DNA of 34,048 nucleotides from Mageeibacillus sp. UBA1193 (lineage in GTDB: Bacteria > Bacillota > Clostridia > Saccharofermentanales > Saccharofermentanaceae). Positions 15,616 through 25,208 of the stretch are shown in pieces. Every line of letters starts with the position of its first letter. Position 1 is the stretch's first letter. The notes under the pieces are model-generated. The model had not been told where the DNA came from. It saw only the letters and a list, made by a program, of their open reading frames with translations, and made no database searches. The stretch covers positions 11,734 through 45,781 of the forward strand of contig DBYF01000115.1 of the NCBI GenBank assembly GCA_002310155.1. The letters run 5' to 3'. The position numbers were made by a program, and so were the translations under genes.

Positions 15616-16551
15616 ATGATAGAAATATCGAACCTGGTAAAGTATTACGGAGATAAAAAAGCACTGAGCGGCGTCAGTTTTACTGTGGAACAGGGAGAGA
15701 TCCTCGGCTTCCTCGGACCGAATGGCGCTGGTAAGACTACCACGATGAATATCATTACCGGATATCTTTCTGCGACGAGCGGCAAGGTTACGATCAACGG
15801 ATACGATATCCTTGAGCAGCCTGAACTCGCGAAGAAGAATATCGGATACCTTCCGGAATTGCCTCCGCTGTTCATGGATATGACGGTAATCGAGTATCTG
15901 GAATACGTCAGTGAACTGAAAAAGGTTCCCAGAGATATCCGTAAAAAGCAGATATCTGAAGTTATGAAGATGGTACATATCGGTAATGTATCCGGCCGTC
16001 TCATTCATAATCTGTCTAAAGGATACCGTCAGCGTGTCGGTATTGCGCAGACATTGATCGGAAATCCGGAAGTTATTATCCTTGATGAACCTACAGTCGG
16101 TCTTGATCCGAGCCAGGTGATCGAGATCCGCAAGCTTATATCCCAGCTTTCCAAGACCCATACGATCATTTTCAGTTCACACATCCTGTCTGAAGTTCAG
16201 GCGATCTGTGACCGAGTGATCATTATCAATAACGGCAGACTCGTAGCTGATGCACCTACGATTGAGCTTTCTGCGCAGGTGGAGGGTAATTCCCATTATC
16301 TCCTTACCGTGGAGGGTTCTTTTAAATCCGTACAGATGCCGCTTCGTGCTGTTCCGGGAATCAAGTCTGTTTCATCACTTTCGGAGAGAAACGGTCTCCT
16401 GCAGCTGGATATTACGGCAGACGGTTCTCTGGATGTAAGAAAATCGATCTTTTTCGCACTGGCAAGGATCAATGTTCCGATCCTGGAATTCCGGTCGATG
16501 GCTCCATCACTGGAAGATGTCTTTATGGATATTACTGCTTCGAAGAAATAA
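15616..16551 (+). CDS. ABC transporter ATP-binding protein (GldA-like)
   Basis: 311 residues. Walker A is GPNGAGKTT (34-42), the signature is LSKGYRQR (133-140), Walker B is VIILDEPT (153-160), and the switch His is in FSSHILSE (H189). A C-terminal extension of about 90 residues after the ATPase core is typical of DrrA/GldA-type exporter ATPases. It energises the ABC-2 permease encoded 12 bp downstream. The SD GGAGGG precedes the ATG. The name GldA refers to gliding genes in Bacteroidota; in this context it only denotes family resemblance. Confidence 0.93.
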   Translation: MIEISNLVKYYGDKKALSGVSFTVEQGEILGFLGPNGAGKTTTMNIITGYLSATSGKVTINGYDILEQPELAKKNIGYLPELPPLFMDMTVIEYLEYVSELKKVPRDIRKKQISEVMKMVHIGNVSGRLIHNLSKGYRQRVGIAQTLIGNPEVIILDEPTVGLDPSQVIEIRKLISQLSKTHTIIFSSHILSEVQAICDRVIIINNGRLVADAPTIELSAQVEGNSHYLLTVEGSFKSVQMPLRAVPGIKSVSSLSERNGLLQLDITADGSLDVRKSIFFALARINVPILEFRSMAPSLEDVFMDITASKK

Positions 16552-16563
16552 GGAGAAGAAGAT

Positions 16564-17346
16564 ATGTTAGCAGTCTTTAAACGAGAGTTTCTATCTTATT
16601 TCCGTACCCCGGTCGGCTGGGTAGCTATCTGCCTCATGGGGATCATCAGCGGATATTATTTCACAGGTATGATCACGGCGACGTTCCCTTACGTCAACAT
16701 TGCACTTGAGATCAACTACATGCGGTCATTCTTCATTATCCTTATTCCGATCATCACGATGCGGTTGTTCGCTGAAGAGAAGAAGAATGGTACGGACGTA
16801 CTTCTTTATACCATGCCGTTCTCGATGAAGAATGCCGTGTTCGGAAAGTTCCTGGCAGCTTTTTCGCTTCAGGCCCTGATGCTGATCTGCGTATTCAGTC
16901 ACATGATCATTACGGTCATCCTTTCCGGATTCATTAGTTTTTCTGCATGGGGCGCGATCTTCGGGTACATGGTCCTTGCAGCGCTCTTTATCTCCATTGG
17001 AATGCTCACCTCGGCAATGACTGAGAATCAGATCATGTCAGCTGTTATCTGCTTCGTGATCATGCTGTTCATGAATATGCTTTCCACGATCGCGAACTCT
17101 TTTTCTTCGCTTGTGAAATCCATCCTGAAGTTTACCGGACTGTTTAATCTCTCCGATTCAGCGATCTACAATATTGGCGAGAACATTCGTAATGCCATTA
17201 GCTGGTTCGATCCTTTTGATAAGACGAACTGCTATACATCCGGTGTATTTAAGGTAGTTCCACTCGTTTTCTGCCTGAGTTTTACTTTCGTGTTTATTTA
17301 CATCACATACCGCGTTCTTGAAAAGAAACGCTGGAGCCAGAGCTGA
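16564..17346 (+). CDS. ABC-2 type permease (GldF-like)
   Basis: 260 residues with six membrane helices (about 18-38, 50-68, 98-121, 129-150, 157-178, 231-249). The cytoplasmic loop MRLFAEEKKNGTDVLL after helix 2 is the conserved ABC-2 coupling segment. The AAGGAGAAG-type SD is strong. It forms the membrane channel with the preceding ATPase and, by analogy to other Gld-like clusters, works with the following GldG-like protein. Confidence 0.92.
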   Translation: MLAVFKREFLSYFRTPVGWVAICLMGIISGYYFTGMITATFPYVNIALEINYMRSFFIILIPIITMRLFAEEKKNGTDVLLYTMPFSMKNAVFGKFLAAFSLQALMLICVFSHMIITVILSGFISFSAWGAIFGYMVLAALFISIGMLTSAMTENQIMSAVICFVIMLFMNMLSTIANSFSSLVKSILKFTGLFNLSDSAIYNIGENIRNAISWFDPFDKTNCYTSGVFKVVPLVFCLSFTFVFIYITYRVLEKKRWSQS

Positions 17347-17363
17347 GAAGGGGGGATACGATT

Positions 17364-18878
17364 ATGGCAAAGAAAACTGCAACTGAAAGCATCCTCCGCG
17401 AGAAGCCGGGTAAGGCGCCTAAGATCAAGGTCAGTACGGATGAACGTTTTAAATCTTTAAAGTCTATATCGATCATCTCTGTAGTTCTTGTGATTGCGAT
17501 ATGTATCGTGTTCAACATGATCATTGATATAACACTGGACGATAAGCTGACTTTCGATACTTCTTCCGTTAAACAGTATTCTGTCAGCAGTATTACTGAG
17601 GAGTATCTTGACTCTCTTGAGAAGAAGGTTGAGATCATCGGTCTTTTTGATAAGAATGATACGTCACTCGAATGGAGAGACTATTTTGTCCCTCTTCTTG
17701 ATGATTACGAGTCAAAAGCAAATGGCATGATCGAACTTAAGTATGTTGATCCGAGTGTTGATCCGTTTATTATCGAACAGTTGGATCCGAACCGCATCTA
17801 CGGACTTCAGCAGTACACCTATGTTGTAAAGTGTGGAGATGTTCTTACCAGTATATATCCATATAGATGCTTCGAGTATGATACGGATATGCAGAATTAC
17901 TATGGTATCAACATGCCTGTGACGAACAGGGTCGAGGAGATCTTTACGGTAAACATCGTTTATGTTACTTCCGGCCGTCCGCTCCATGCCTACTATGTAA
18001 CAGGACATAACCTGCCGACACATAACCGTCTGGACGATATGTTAAAGACACTTGGTTTCGTTACCTCTGAGCTGGATCTTAAGTCAACCGGTTCTACGAT
18101 CCCGAATGACTGTGAGCTTCTGATCCTCCTGGAACCTAAGACGGATCTTACTCTTTCGGAAAAAGAGATCATGAAGACTTATCTTGATAACTCAGGAAAA
18201 ATGCTTCTGGTAAGTGATTTCAGTGACAATAAGACGACAGCGTTCACGAATCTGAATGAGGTTGCACGCCGTATGGGTGTAACACTTGAGCAGGGTGTGA
18301 TCCATGAGAATGATGGCGATTATCTGATGGATGTATCTGATCCTTACAGATCCATCGGTGTCGTGACATCAGAATATGAACAGTATCTGGGTGTTCCGTC
18401 GACGTATTCTGTTGAGAACTGCCGTTACATCAAGGTCGACCGTGATAAGGCGGAAACCATCTATGTATCTGCTCTTGTTACTACATCCTCTTCGGCTTCA
18501 GTAGATTTCCAGAATGAGCAGATCGATTCTGATGTTTCAGCGGGTATATATCCTGTCATTCTGCAGTGTGTAGATACAGAACCGAAGGATAGGGCCTGCC
18601 TGATCGTTATCGGAACTAAGGCCTTTACCTCGGACGAGTATTATACCGAAAAGACAATGGAAGATAATAATGCCGTGCTCATGAAGTCGATGATCCATGA
18701 TGTCTGCCCGGTTCAGTACAACCTTATTATTCCGAACAGACAGGTCCCGAGCTATATGCTCACTAAACCGCTTTCCTCTTCGCAGGCAACTATGTGGTCT
18801 GTCGTTGTTATGACTGTCATTCCTTTAGGATGCCTGGTCTGTGGCATTTACGTGTATTATAGAAGACGTCATCTGTAA
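17364..18878 (+). CDS. GldG-like ABC auxiliary membrane protein
   Basis: 504 residues. A cytoplasmic N-terminus rich in Lys, a membrane helix (about 34-54), a large outside domain and a C-terminal helix (about 476-497) with a basic tail (YYRRRHL). The outside part has the layout of the uncharacterised ABC-auxiliary family: an early YSVSSITEEYLDSLEKKVEI segment and a later GHNLPTHNRLDDMLKTLGF segment. The start lies 17 bp after the permease stop with AAGGGGGG-type SD. The substrate is unknown. Confidence 0.87.
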   Translation: MAKKTATESILREKPGKAPKIKVSTDERFKSLKSISIISVVLVIAICIVFNMIIDITLDDKLTFDTSSVKQYSVSSITEEYLDSLEKKVEIIGLFDKNDTSLEWRDYFVPLLDDYESKANGMIELKYVDPSVDPFIIEQLDPNRIYGLQQYTYVVKCGDVLTSIYPYRCFEYDTDMQNYYGINMPVTNRVEEIFTVNIVYVTSGRPLHAYYVTGHNLPTHNRLDDMLKTLGFVTSELDLKSTGSTIPNDCELLILLEPKTDLTLSEKEIMKTYLDNSGKMLLVSDFSDNKTTAFTNLNEVARRMGVTLEQGVIHENDGDYLMDVSDPYRSIGVVTSEYEQYLGVPSTYSVENCRYIKVDRDKAETIYVSALVTTSSSASVDFQNEQIDSDVSAGIYPVILQCVDTEPKDRACLIVIGTKAFTSDEYYTEKTMEDNNAVLMKSMIHDVCPVQYNLIIPNRQVPSYMLTKPLSSSQATMWSVVVMTVIPLGCLVCGIYVYYRRRHL

Positions 18879-18889
18879 GGAGCTGCCAT

Positions 18890-20374
18890 ATGAAGGAAAA
18901 GAAAAAACTTGTTGCTCTGGCCGGTTTTTTTGCGGCGCTTCTGGTGATCCTTCTGGTCGTCATCATCGTTAAGCATGAAGAGAAAAAACGCCTCGATAGA
19001 GAAGCGGAAAGTCAGATGTCTGTTATTGCTTCACGTGAAGACCTGAAGTCTCTTTCACTTGACAGTTCAGATGGTGAGAAGACGGTATTCTACTTCAATG
19101 ATTCACATAATGTGTCGAAGATCACACGTAATGGCAATGATTTCGAAGCAGATATGCTGAATATCGGAACAGTAAACAACTGGATCGATTCGATCCTGGT
19201 CTTTTCGATAGAGAAGAGCTTTGATACCCCTGCAGAAGGTGTATCGGCCTATGGCCTTACTTCTCCGGCATATACGATCGCGATGGAAAAAACTGACGGC
19301 ACTCAGGTTCTGGCTTATGTCGGAGATCTGGTTTCTGACCAGAATGGTGTCTACGTTATGATAAACGGAGAGAACAAGGTCCAAGTCGCGCCGTATTCAT
19401 TCTATAAGTTCCTTAATACGAATTTCGAGAACTTCCTGAACCGTTTCGTGCTGTCCCTGCAGCGCTCCGAGGTAGATGAGATCAGCTTTGAGAGAACCTC
19501 GACGAAAGACCGCTGGGTAGCTGTACCTCTTGCGGATTATGATAATGGTATCTTTATCGAGCCCCGCTACAAGGTAACTTATCCGATGCAGCGTGAGCCG
19601 AATGATGCGATGTACAATCTTCTTGCGATGATCCTGGATCTTGAGGTCTCACAATATGTTCCGATCGCTGAGGAAGATATGGCAGCCTATGGTCTTGCGG
19701 ATCCGGAATATAAGATCACGATCCGTCTTCAGACCGGCGAAGAGATCAAGATCGCTCTTTCGATGGAACTTGGCGGTTATTACTATGGTACATGTTCCAA
19801 TAACCCGTATACTTTCCGCATCGATCCGTCATTCCTTCCGGGTTTGAATAAAACATCCTTTGAACTGATCGATTCTTGCGTGATCCATGGTTATCTTGAT
19901 GATATTTCCACTGTTCAGGCTACGATCAAAGACAAATCGTTTATGCTTGAGTGCCGGTTGAATCAGGATCTGGACTTCTTAGCCGATGATTCGATGTTCC
20001 AGCTTGATAAACGAAACGCGAAGATCTATTCTTCAAGCGGCGACTGCTATGGACTTCTTTTGTTCGAATCGATCTTCAATATGCCGGTTTCACGTGTTGA
20101 TTACGATGTTAAACCTGAGCTGAAGAATGTTGAGGCTTCATTCGTGATCGCGAAGCATAGTGGAGAGGTCCTGGATCTGAAACTTGTCCCGGCTGGTGAT
20201 AATGAGTATTACTGCTTTATCAATGACTACTATAGTGGATTTATAGTAGACAGAAGCGTATTATATAAAGATAATGGTCATGATCTGTCCGGATTTGGTG
20301 TCTGGGATGCTTACTGTCTTTTGACGGAAGCGATCGACAACAAGAATGGAAACGACGTCTACGACCGTCCATAA
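18890..20374 (+). CDS. DUF4340-type membrane-anchored protein
   Basis: 494 residues. One N-terminal helix (about 7-27) anchors a large outside domain. Repeated short motifs of the type AYGLTSPAYTIAM and AYGLADPEYKITI, each followed by a beta hairpin, are the signature of DUF4340 proteins, which regularly follow Gld-like ABC genes. The ATG is preceded by AAGGAG. The function is unproven; a role in envelope assembly is a reasonable guess from the company it keeps. Confidence 0.87.
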   Translation: MKEKKKLVALAGFFAALLVILLVVIIVKHEEKKRLDREAESQMSVIASREDLKSLSLDSSDGEKTVFYFNDSHNVSKITRNGNDFEADMLNIGTVNNWIDSILVFSIEKSFDTPAEGVSAYGLTSPAYTIAMEKTDGTQVLAYVGDLVSDQNGVYVMINGENKVQVAPYSFYKFLNTNFENFLNRFVLSLQRSEVDEISFERTSTKDRWVAVPLADYDNGIFIEPRYKVTYPMQREPNDAMYNLLAMILDLEVSQYVPIAEEDMAAYGLADPEYKITIRLQTGEEIKIALSMELGGYYYGTCSNNPYTFRIDPSFLPGLNKTSFELIDSCVIHGYLDDISTVQATIKDKSFMLECRLNQDLDFLADDSMFQLDKRNAKIYSSSGDCYGLLLFESIFNMPVSRVDYDVKPELKNVEASFVIAKHSGEVLDLKLVPAGDNEYYCFINDYYSGFIVDRSVLYKDNGHDLSGFGVWDAYCLLTEAIDNKNGNDVYDRP

Positions 20375-20387
20375 GAGAGAACTGGAA

Positions 20388-21569
20388 ATGCCTGCAAAAG
20401 CAAAGAAAACTGAATCAAAACCTCAGCAGAAACGAACGAAGTTTACCCATAGGTATGCGACGCCGATCCTGGTCGTTTTGTGCATCATTCTTGCGGTCGT
20501 TTCGATCATCCTCGTTTATATGATCCGTAATCATGTGGCGGCGACTGATGGGGCAAAAGAACAGCTTCGACTGTCTGCTATCGCCGGTTTTGACTGTGAA
20601 TATACAGAAGCTCAGCAGATCTATCCGTTCCAGAACGGCCTTCTCAAGGTATCCAATAAGCGTGTTGCTTATCTGTCTATATCAGGAAATGAGATCTTCA
20701 GTGAAGATCTGGAAATGAGCAGCCCTGTATGCATCAAGTGTGGTTCCTATGCTATGGTGGCGGATACAGAAGGCTTCCTCTGCGCGCTTTTCTCTGAACA
20801 GGGAATGATCTATAAGACCCATATGACGGGAAAGATCGGAAATGTCGCTCTTGCGACATCCGGACTTTCCGCAGTGATCATCGAAGATGGTGATTCCTTC
20901 GGATGTGTATACATGATGGAGAAGGATGGTTCGTTCCTGGCAAAATGGTCTTCATATGAGTCCGGTTATCCGATCTCCCTGGCATTTGCGCCGGATGAAA
21001 GTACTCTTTCCGTATCTCTGGTCGATACAGATGGTTCCCAGATGATCCCGCACGTCAAGCAGTTCTCGATCCCTCAGGACCGCACGAATGCCCGTCCGAC
21101 AGAGAATGCTTTCTATTCTCCGCTTGTGACGGATATCATGCCGCTTCTGGCTTACATGAGCAATGACCGTGTGGCAGTCGCGGGAATCAGTGATGTCGCG
21201 ATTATCGGAAACGGGAAATGTGATACGGTTACGCCTGCATTCCCGTGTGTTACAAGTGTTGTTTCTTTTGACGGCGGATACGGAGTCATCTACTCTGACG
21301 GTATCGATAAACCTCTGAGACTTGCGACTTTTAATGAAAATGGCAGCAAGATCGGTGAAGTTTCACTCGGAAACGAAGTCCTTGGTATGGATGTTTCCGG
21401 CTCTTCCGCACTCTTTGCTGTTGATGAGAAGATCATGCTGGTAGATATGTCGAGAGCAAAGGCTACATCAACGATCAATGTTGATGAACCTGTACTCCGC
21501 GTTTCTTTCTTCGGATCGAAAAATATCTGCGTAGTTACAAATGCCGGTGTTCGTGAGATCACTATCTAA
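20388..21569 (+). CDS. Membrane-anchored beta-repeat protein (DUF5711-like), last gene of the Gld-like operon
   Basis: 393 residues from ATG 20388. A Lys/Arg-rich N-terminus and one helix (about 26-46) lead to an outside domain of repeated four-strand units with small-residue turns, which resembles a beta-propeller (for example SGNEIFSEDLE, LVDTDGSQMIP, LATFNENGSKIGEV). It resembles clostridial DUF5711 proteins, though I am not certain of that name. An in-frame ATG at 20346 would overlap the preceding gene by 29 bp; 20388 is chosen because it lies 13 bp after that stop with a weak GAGAG upstream. Confidence 0.75.
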   Translation: MPAKAKKTESKPQQKRTKFTHRYATPILVVLCIILAVVSIILVYMIRNHVAATDGAKEQLRLSAIAGFDCEYTEAQQIYPFQNGLLKVSNKRVAYLSISGNEIFSEDLEMSSPVCIKCGSYAMVADTEGFLCALFSEQGMIYKTHMTGKIGNVALATSGLSAVIIEDGDSFGCVYMMEKDGSFLAKWSSYESGYPISLAFAPDESTLSVSLVDTDGSQMIPHVKQFSIPQDRTNARPTENAFYSPLVTDIMPLLAYMSNDRVAVAGISDVAIIGNGKCDTVTPAFPCVTSVVSFDGGYGVIYSDGIDKPLRLATFNENGSKIGEVSLGNEVLGMDVSGSSALFAVDEKIMLVDMSRAKATSTINVDEPVLRVSFFGSKNICVVTNAGVREITI

Positions 21570-21584
21570 TCCTGCGGAGGCGGT

Positions 21585-22262
21585 ATGGAAACAGAGTTAA
21601 AGCTTTCATTTCCGGATCGGGAATCCTTATATGCTGTTTGTGATTCGCCCTGGTTCCTTCATGCCGTAGAGATCCTGGGAGAGAAGACCGAAGAGTACGA
21701 AAACTCCTATCTTGATACGAGGGACCGCGCTCTTGAAGGTACCGGAAATTCCCTTCGTATCAGACATATTGTCGGTTCTGACTATATCCACACAGTGAAA
21801 GCTTCCCGTGTTTCTCTTTCCGGGGAAACGGATTCCGCGGTAAAGAGCGGCCTGACATCCAGATGTGAATGGAATGTCAGTACGAAACGGCCGGATTTTG
21901 ATATTGATTTCTTTCTTCACGAAGCTAAAGAAGCAGAAGATCCTTATGAGATCCTGGCTTCCATTCTTGTTCCGCTCTCCGGCTCTAAACTTGTTGCTAT
22001 CTGTAAGACGGAGTTTACCCGACAAACGATCACGGCAATGTACGAAGGCAGTAAAGTGGAGATCTGTCTGGATACCGGTAAGTGTATCGCGCTTGACAGA
22101 TCCCTTCCGATCTGTGAAATGGAGATCGAACTGATATCCGGAGATGTTTCTGCGGTCTCAAAGCTTGGTGTTCTCGTCAAAGAACATACAGAGTGCCAGC
22201 CACTGGCGGTTTCAAAACTGGGCAGATGTTTGAGCCTTCTGAAGGAGAAGGACAATGACTAA
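21585..22262 (+). CDS. CYTH-domain (triphosphate tunnel metalloenzyme-like) protein
   Basis: 225 residues. The N-terminal ETELK (residues 2-6) is the ExExK metal- and phosphate-binding signature of the CYTH family. YLDTRD, RIRHIV, YIHTVK and RCEWNV supply the basic and acidic residues that line the tunnel, and EMEIEL near 180 is the C-terminal acidic strand. Family members hydrolyse or bind triphosphates (inorganic triphosphate, thiamine triphosphate or others); which applies here is not known. GCGGAGGCGG precedes the ATG. It overlaps the next gene by 8 bp. Confidence 0.9.
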   Translation: METELKLSFPDRESLYAVCDSPWFLHAVEILGEKTEEYENSYLDTRDRALEGTGNSLRIRHIVGSDYIHTVKASRVSLSGETDSAVKSGLTSRCEWNVSTKRPDFDIDFFLHEAKEAEDPYEILASILVPLSGSKLVAICKTEFTRQTITAMYEGSKVEICLDTGKCIALDRSLPICEMEIELISGDVSAVSKLGVLVKEHTECQPLAVSKLGRCLSLLKEKDND

Positions 22263-23550
22263 CGTGGATCAGAGAAAACTTGATCTTCTGGTGATCGGTG
22301 CCGGCGCATCCGGTATGGCCGCGGCCATTTCCTTTCAGCAGACTCTGACAGCTCAGGGAAAAGATCCTGCTGATGTACTCATCCTCGAGAAGAATGAACG
22401 CGTCGGTAAGAAAGTCCTGACGACAGGAAACGGACGGTGTAATCTTTCTAACAAGGATATGTCTCTTTCTCATTTTCATAGCCATAACACGAGTTTCGCG
22501 GGACAGGTTTTTTCCAGTGTTTCTCCGCTGGACTGCCTCGCTTTTCTTGAAGAGATCGGCATCGTGACAACGGCAGAGGGAGATAAGCTTTTTCCGATGA
22601 GTAAGACAGCGGCCTCTGTCGTGGATGCCTTCCGTTTCCAGCTCGAAGATCTGAAGATCGAAGTGGCTGAAAACGCTGTAGTTACAGAGATCGTAAAAGA
22701 TCAGGATCTTATTGTGCGATGCGAGGATGGAAGATCTTTCACATCGGAGAAAGTGATCATCGCGACCGGCGGAGCCTGTGCAGCCTATACAGGATCGACC
22801 GGCGACGGATATAAATGGCTCCATGAACTCGGGCACAAGGTCTATGCTCCGAAGCCTTCGATCGTTCAGCTTCTTACAGATAATTCCGTGACAAAAGCAC
22901 TTTCCGGCCTCAGGCTGGATGCAGAAGTTTCCCTGATCTGCGATGGGCATGTGATCGCTTCACAGTATGGGGAAGTGCTTTTCACGGATTATGGACTATC
23001 CGGACCTGCGATACTTCAGGTATCGGGAGAGGTATCCAGACGCATGAAGAAAGATCAGCTTACAGTTCCAATGAGTGTTTCCCTGCGCCTTTTCGATGAA
23101 GATACACTGACTTGCATCAGGGGAGAGCTTGAAACCCGTAGGAAGAGTTTCTCGTCCCGTCCGATCGATCAGATCCTTCTGTCGGTATTACCGCAGAAGA
23201 TCGCATTACAGCTTCTGAAATCCTCGCTGGAGCGCCCGATGGCACTTCCGGTCTCCGCGCTGTCTGATGGGGATATAGGAAAGATCCTGAATACGATGAG
23301 GGCATGGAATTTCCAGGTGCTCGGTACTCGTTCACTTGAGTTTGCCCAGACTACGATCGGTGGAGCGGACTGTGACGGCTTCTCGCCGGAGACGATGGAA
23401 TCCTCTATTGTTCCGGGTCTTTTCGCCTGTGGCGAGGTCCTGGATGTGGATGGCGACTGTGGCGGATATAACCTGACATGGGCTTTTGCATCCGGAATCC
23501 TGGCCGGACGCTCGGCGGCAGAACAGTTCCTTAATGGCGCGGAGGCATGA
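22255..23550 (+). CDS. HI0933/BaiN-like FAD-dependent oxidoreductase
   Basis: 431 residues. The N-terminal GAGASG (15-20) is the FAD dinucleotide motif. ERVGKKVLTTGNGRCNLSN and TGGACAAYTGSTGDGYKW are highly characteristic of the HI0933/YhiN/BaiN group. The C-terminal LFACGEVLDVDGDCGGYNLTW closes the FAD site. Its physiological substrate is not established for most members. A strong SD (AAGGAGAAGG) lies within the end of the CYTH gene. The stop is 1 bp before the next start codon. Confidence 0.94.
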   Translation: MTNVDQRKLDLLVIGAGASGMAAAISFQQTLTAQGKDPADVLILEKNERVGKKVLTTGNGRCNLSNKDMSLSHFHSHNTSFAGQVFSSVSPLDCLAFLEEIGIVTTAEGDKLFPMSKTAASVVDAFRFQLEDLKIEVAENAVVTEIVKDQDLIVRCEDGRSFTSEKVIIATGGACAAYTGSTGDGYKWLHELGHKVYAPKPSIVQLLTDNSVTKALSGLRLDAEVSLICDGHVIASQYGEVLFTDYGLSGPAILQVSGEVSRRMKKDQLTVPMSVSLRLFDEDTLTCIRGELETRRKSFSSRPIDQILLSVLPQKIALQLLKSSLERPMALPVSALSDGDIGKILNTMRAWNFQVLGTRSLEFAQTTIGGADCDGFSPETMESSIVPGLFACGEVLDVDGDCGGYNLTWAFASGILAGRSAAEQFLNGAEA

Positions 23551-23551
23551 T

Positions 23552-25159
23552 ATGGAAACCGATATCCGCCTCGCGATCCCGCTCGCTGTGTATGAGAGAT
23601 TTCCCAAGATCCAGTCCCCCTATACGGATGACCGGGATGTCCGCGCTTACTTTGAAAAGAAGGCTCATAAGAAGCTCCCGAAATACTGCCGTTTTCTGAA
23701 GAAATCCATCGATGCCAGGCATAAGAATGATATCCGTGTGGTGGTCCAGGCAAGGTTTCAGGATACTGATTTCCGAAAAGCAATGGAAGAGCCCGTTCTT
23801 ACGGATCATAAGATAGATAATGGAAAAGATAAGAAGCGTGTTGTCGTCTGCGGAAGCGGCCCGGCAGGACTTTTCGCCGCAGCTACCCTTGTTGAAGCGG
23901 GTCTGTCTCCGATCCTTCTGGAACGGGGAAGAGATGTGGATACCAGAACTGAGGATGTGAAACATCTGAAAGAGGATGGAATTCTCGATATCTGTTCCAA
24001 TGTCCAGTTTGGCGAAGGCGGGGCCGGTACATTCTCTGATGGTAAGCTTTTCAGCGGTGTTTCTGACCCGAGACGCGATCTTGTGCTCTCCACATTTGTG
24101 AAGTACGGGGCTCCGAAATCGATCCTCTATGAATCGCATCCGCATATCGGAACGGATTATCTTAGAAAGGTCATTCGCAATATGCGGCAGGATCTCGCTG
24201 AACGCGGGGCACAAGTGCTTTTCGAGCGGAAACTCAGTGATATTTGTGTTTCGGATGAAAAACTGAAATCAGTCACGCATGTGTCTTCTTATAGTGGTCA
24301 GGATGCGGTCGAGATTCCCTGTGATGCGCTTGTTCTGGCGATAGGACACAGTGCGAGAGATACATTCTATATGCTGTCCGAAAGAGGTGTAAAGCTGGAA
24401 CAGAAGCCGTTTGCCGTGGGTGTCCGTATCGAGCATCTGCAGAGTGAGATCGATAGATCCCAGTTTGGTGAGTGCTTCGAAAGTGAGATACTGCATCCGG
24501 CAAACTACAAGGTCGTTACCGCAACCTCAACGGGAAGGAAACTCTATTCTTTCTGTATGTGCCCTGGTGGCGAGGTCGTCTGCGGATCATCGGAAGAGAA
24601 CGGTGTGGTAACAAATGGTATGAGCGAATACGCGAGAGCCCGTGAAAATGCTAATTCCGCTATGCTGGTAGGTGTGGATGAGAAGGACTTCGGCAGCACG
24701 GATTGGGATGCCGGTATACGTTTCCAGCAGGCTCTGGAGAAACTTGCATATGAGAAGGGAAAAGGCGGTTACTCTGCGCCGGCGCAGCGTGTCTCGGATT
24801 TCCATGCGCACAGGAAGACCACAGAGTGGGGAAAGGTAAGACCGTCTTATCTTCCCGGAGTCACGATGAGTGATCTATGGGAGGTCCTCCCGGAAGAGGT
24901 CGCCAGGACTCTGGATGAGGGCCTGACACTTCTGGATAGAAAGATAAATGGTTTTGATGATCCTGACGCGGTCATTACTGCAGTCGAGACAAGAAGTTCC
25001 TCACCTGTACGTATCAGAAGAGATGAGAATGGCGAGAATCTCTCGGTCTCAGGTATCTATCCGACCGGTGAAGGCGCCGGATACGCGGGTGGGATCATGA
25101 GCTCGGCCATCGATGGGATCCGACAGGCGGAAGTGCTTTTGGATAAGCTATTTTCCTGA
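23552..25159 (+). CDS. FAD-dependent dehydrogenase, COG2509 type
   Basis: 535 residues. A small N-terminal domain (about 1-85) precedes the Rossmann motif VVVCGSGPAGLFAA (GSGPAG at 101-106), followed by LLERGRDVDTR and the family-specific NVQFGEGGAGTFSDGKL. The C-terminal GIYPTGEGAGYAGGIMSSA completes FAD binding. The combination matches uncharacterised FAD-dependent dehydrogenases of COG2509. ATG 23552 is chosen because GGAGG (23541-23545) is 6 bp before it; an in-frame ATG at 23486 would lie deep inside the preceding gene. It probably forms one operon with the CYTH and HI0933-like genes. Confidence 0.9.
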   Translation: METDIRLAIPLAVYERFPKIQSPYTDDRDVRAYFEKKAHKKLPKYCRFLKKSIDARHKNDIRVVVQARFQDTDFRKAMEEPVLTDHKIDNGKDKKRVVVCGSGPAGLFAAATLVEAGLSPILLERGRDVDTRTEDVKHLKEDGILDICSNVQFGEGGAGTFSDGKLFSGVSDPRRDLVLSTFVKYGAPKSILYESHPHIGTDYLRKVIRNMRQDLAERGAQVLFERKLSDICVSDEKLKSVTHVSSYSGQDAVEIPCDALVLAIGHSARDTFYMLSERGVKLEQKPFAVGVRIEHLQSEIDRSQFGECFESEILHPANYKVVTATSTGRKLYSFCMCPGGEVVCGSSEENGVVTNGMSEYARARENANSAMLVGVDEKDFGSTDWDAGIRFQQALEKLAYEKGKGGYSAPAQRVSDFHAHRKTTEWGKVRPSYLPGVTMSDLWEVLPEEVARTLDEGLTLLDRKINGFDDPDAVITAVETRSSSPVRIRRDENGENLSVSGIYPTGEGAGYAGGIMSSAIDGIRQAEVLLDKLFS

Positions 25160-25208
25160 GTATATGGTAAAATAGGTGTGTCAATCTCGGAGATAAGGAC
25201 ACGATGCT

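Noticed and set aside
20346..20388. Earlier ATG for the DUF5711-like protein
   Set aside because: It would overlap the preceding gene by 29 bp without a clear SD; the later ATG after the stop is more likely, though not certain.
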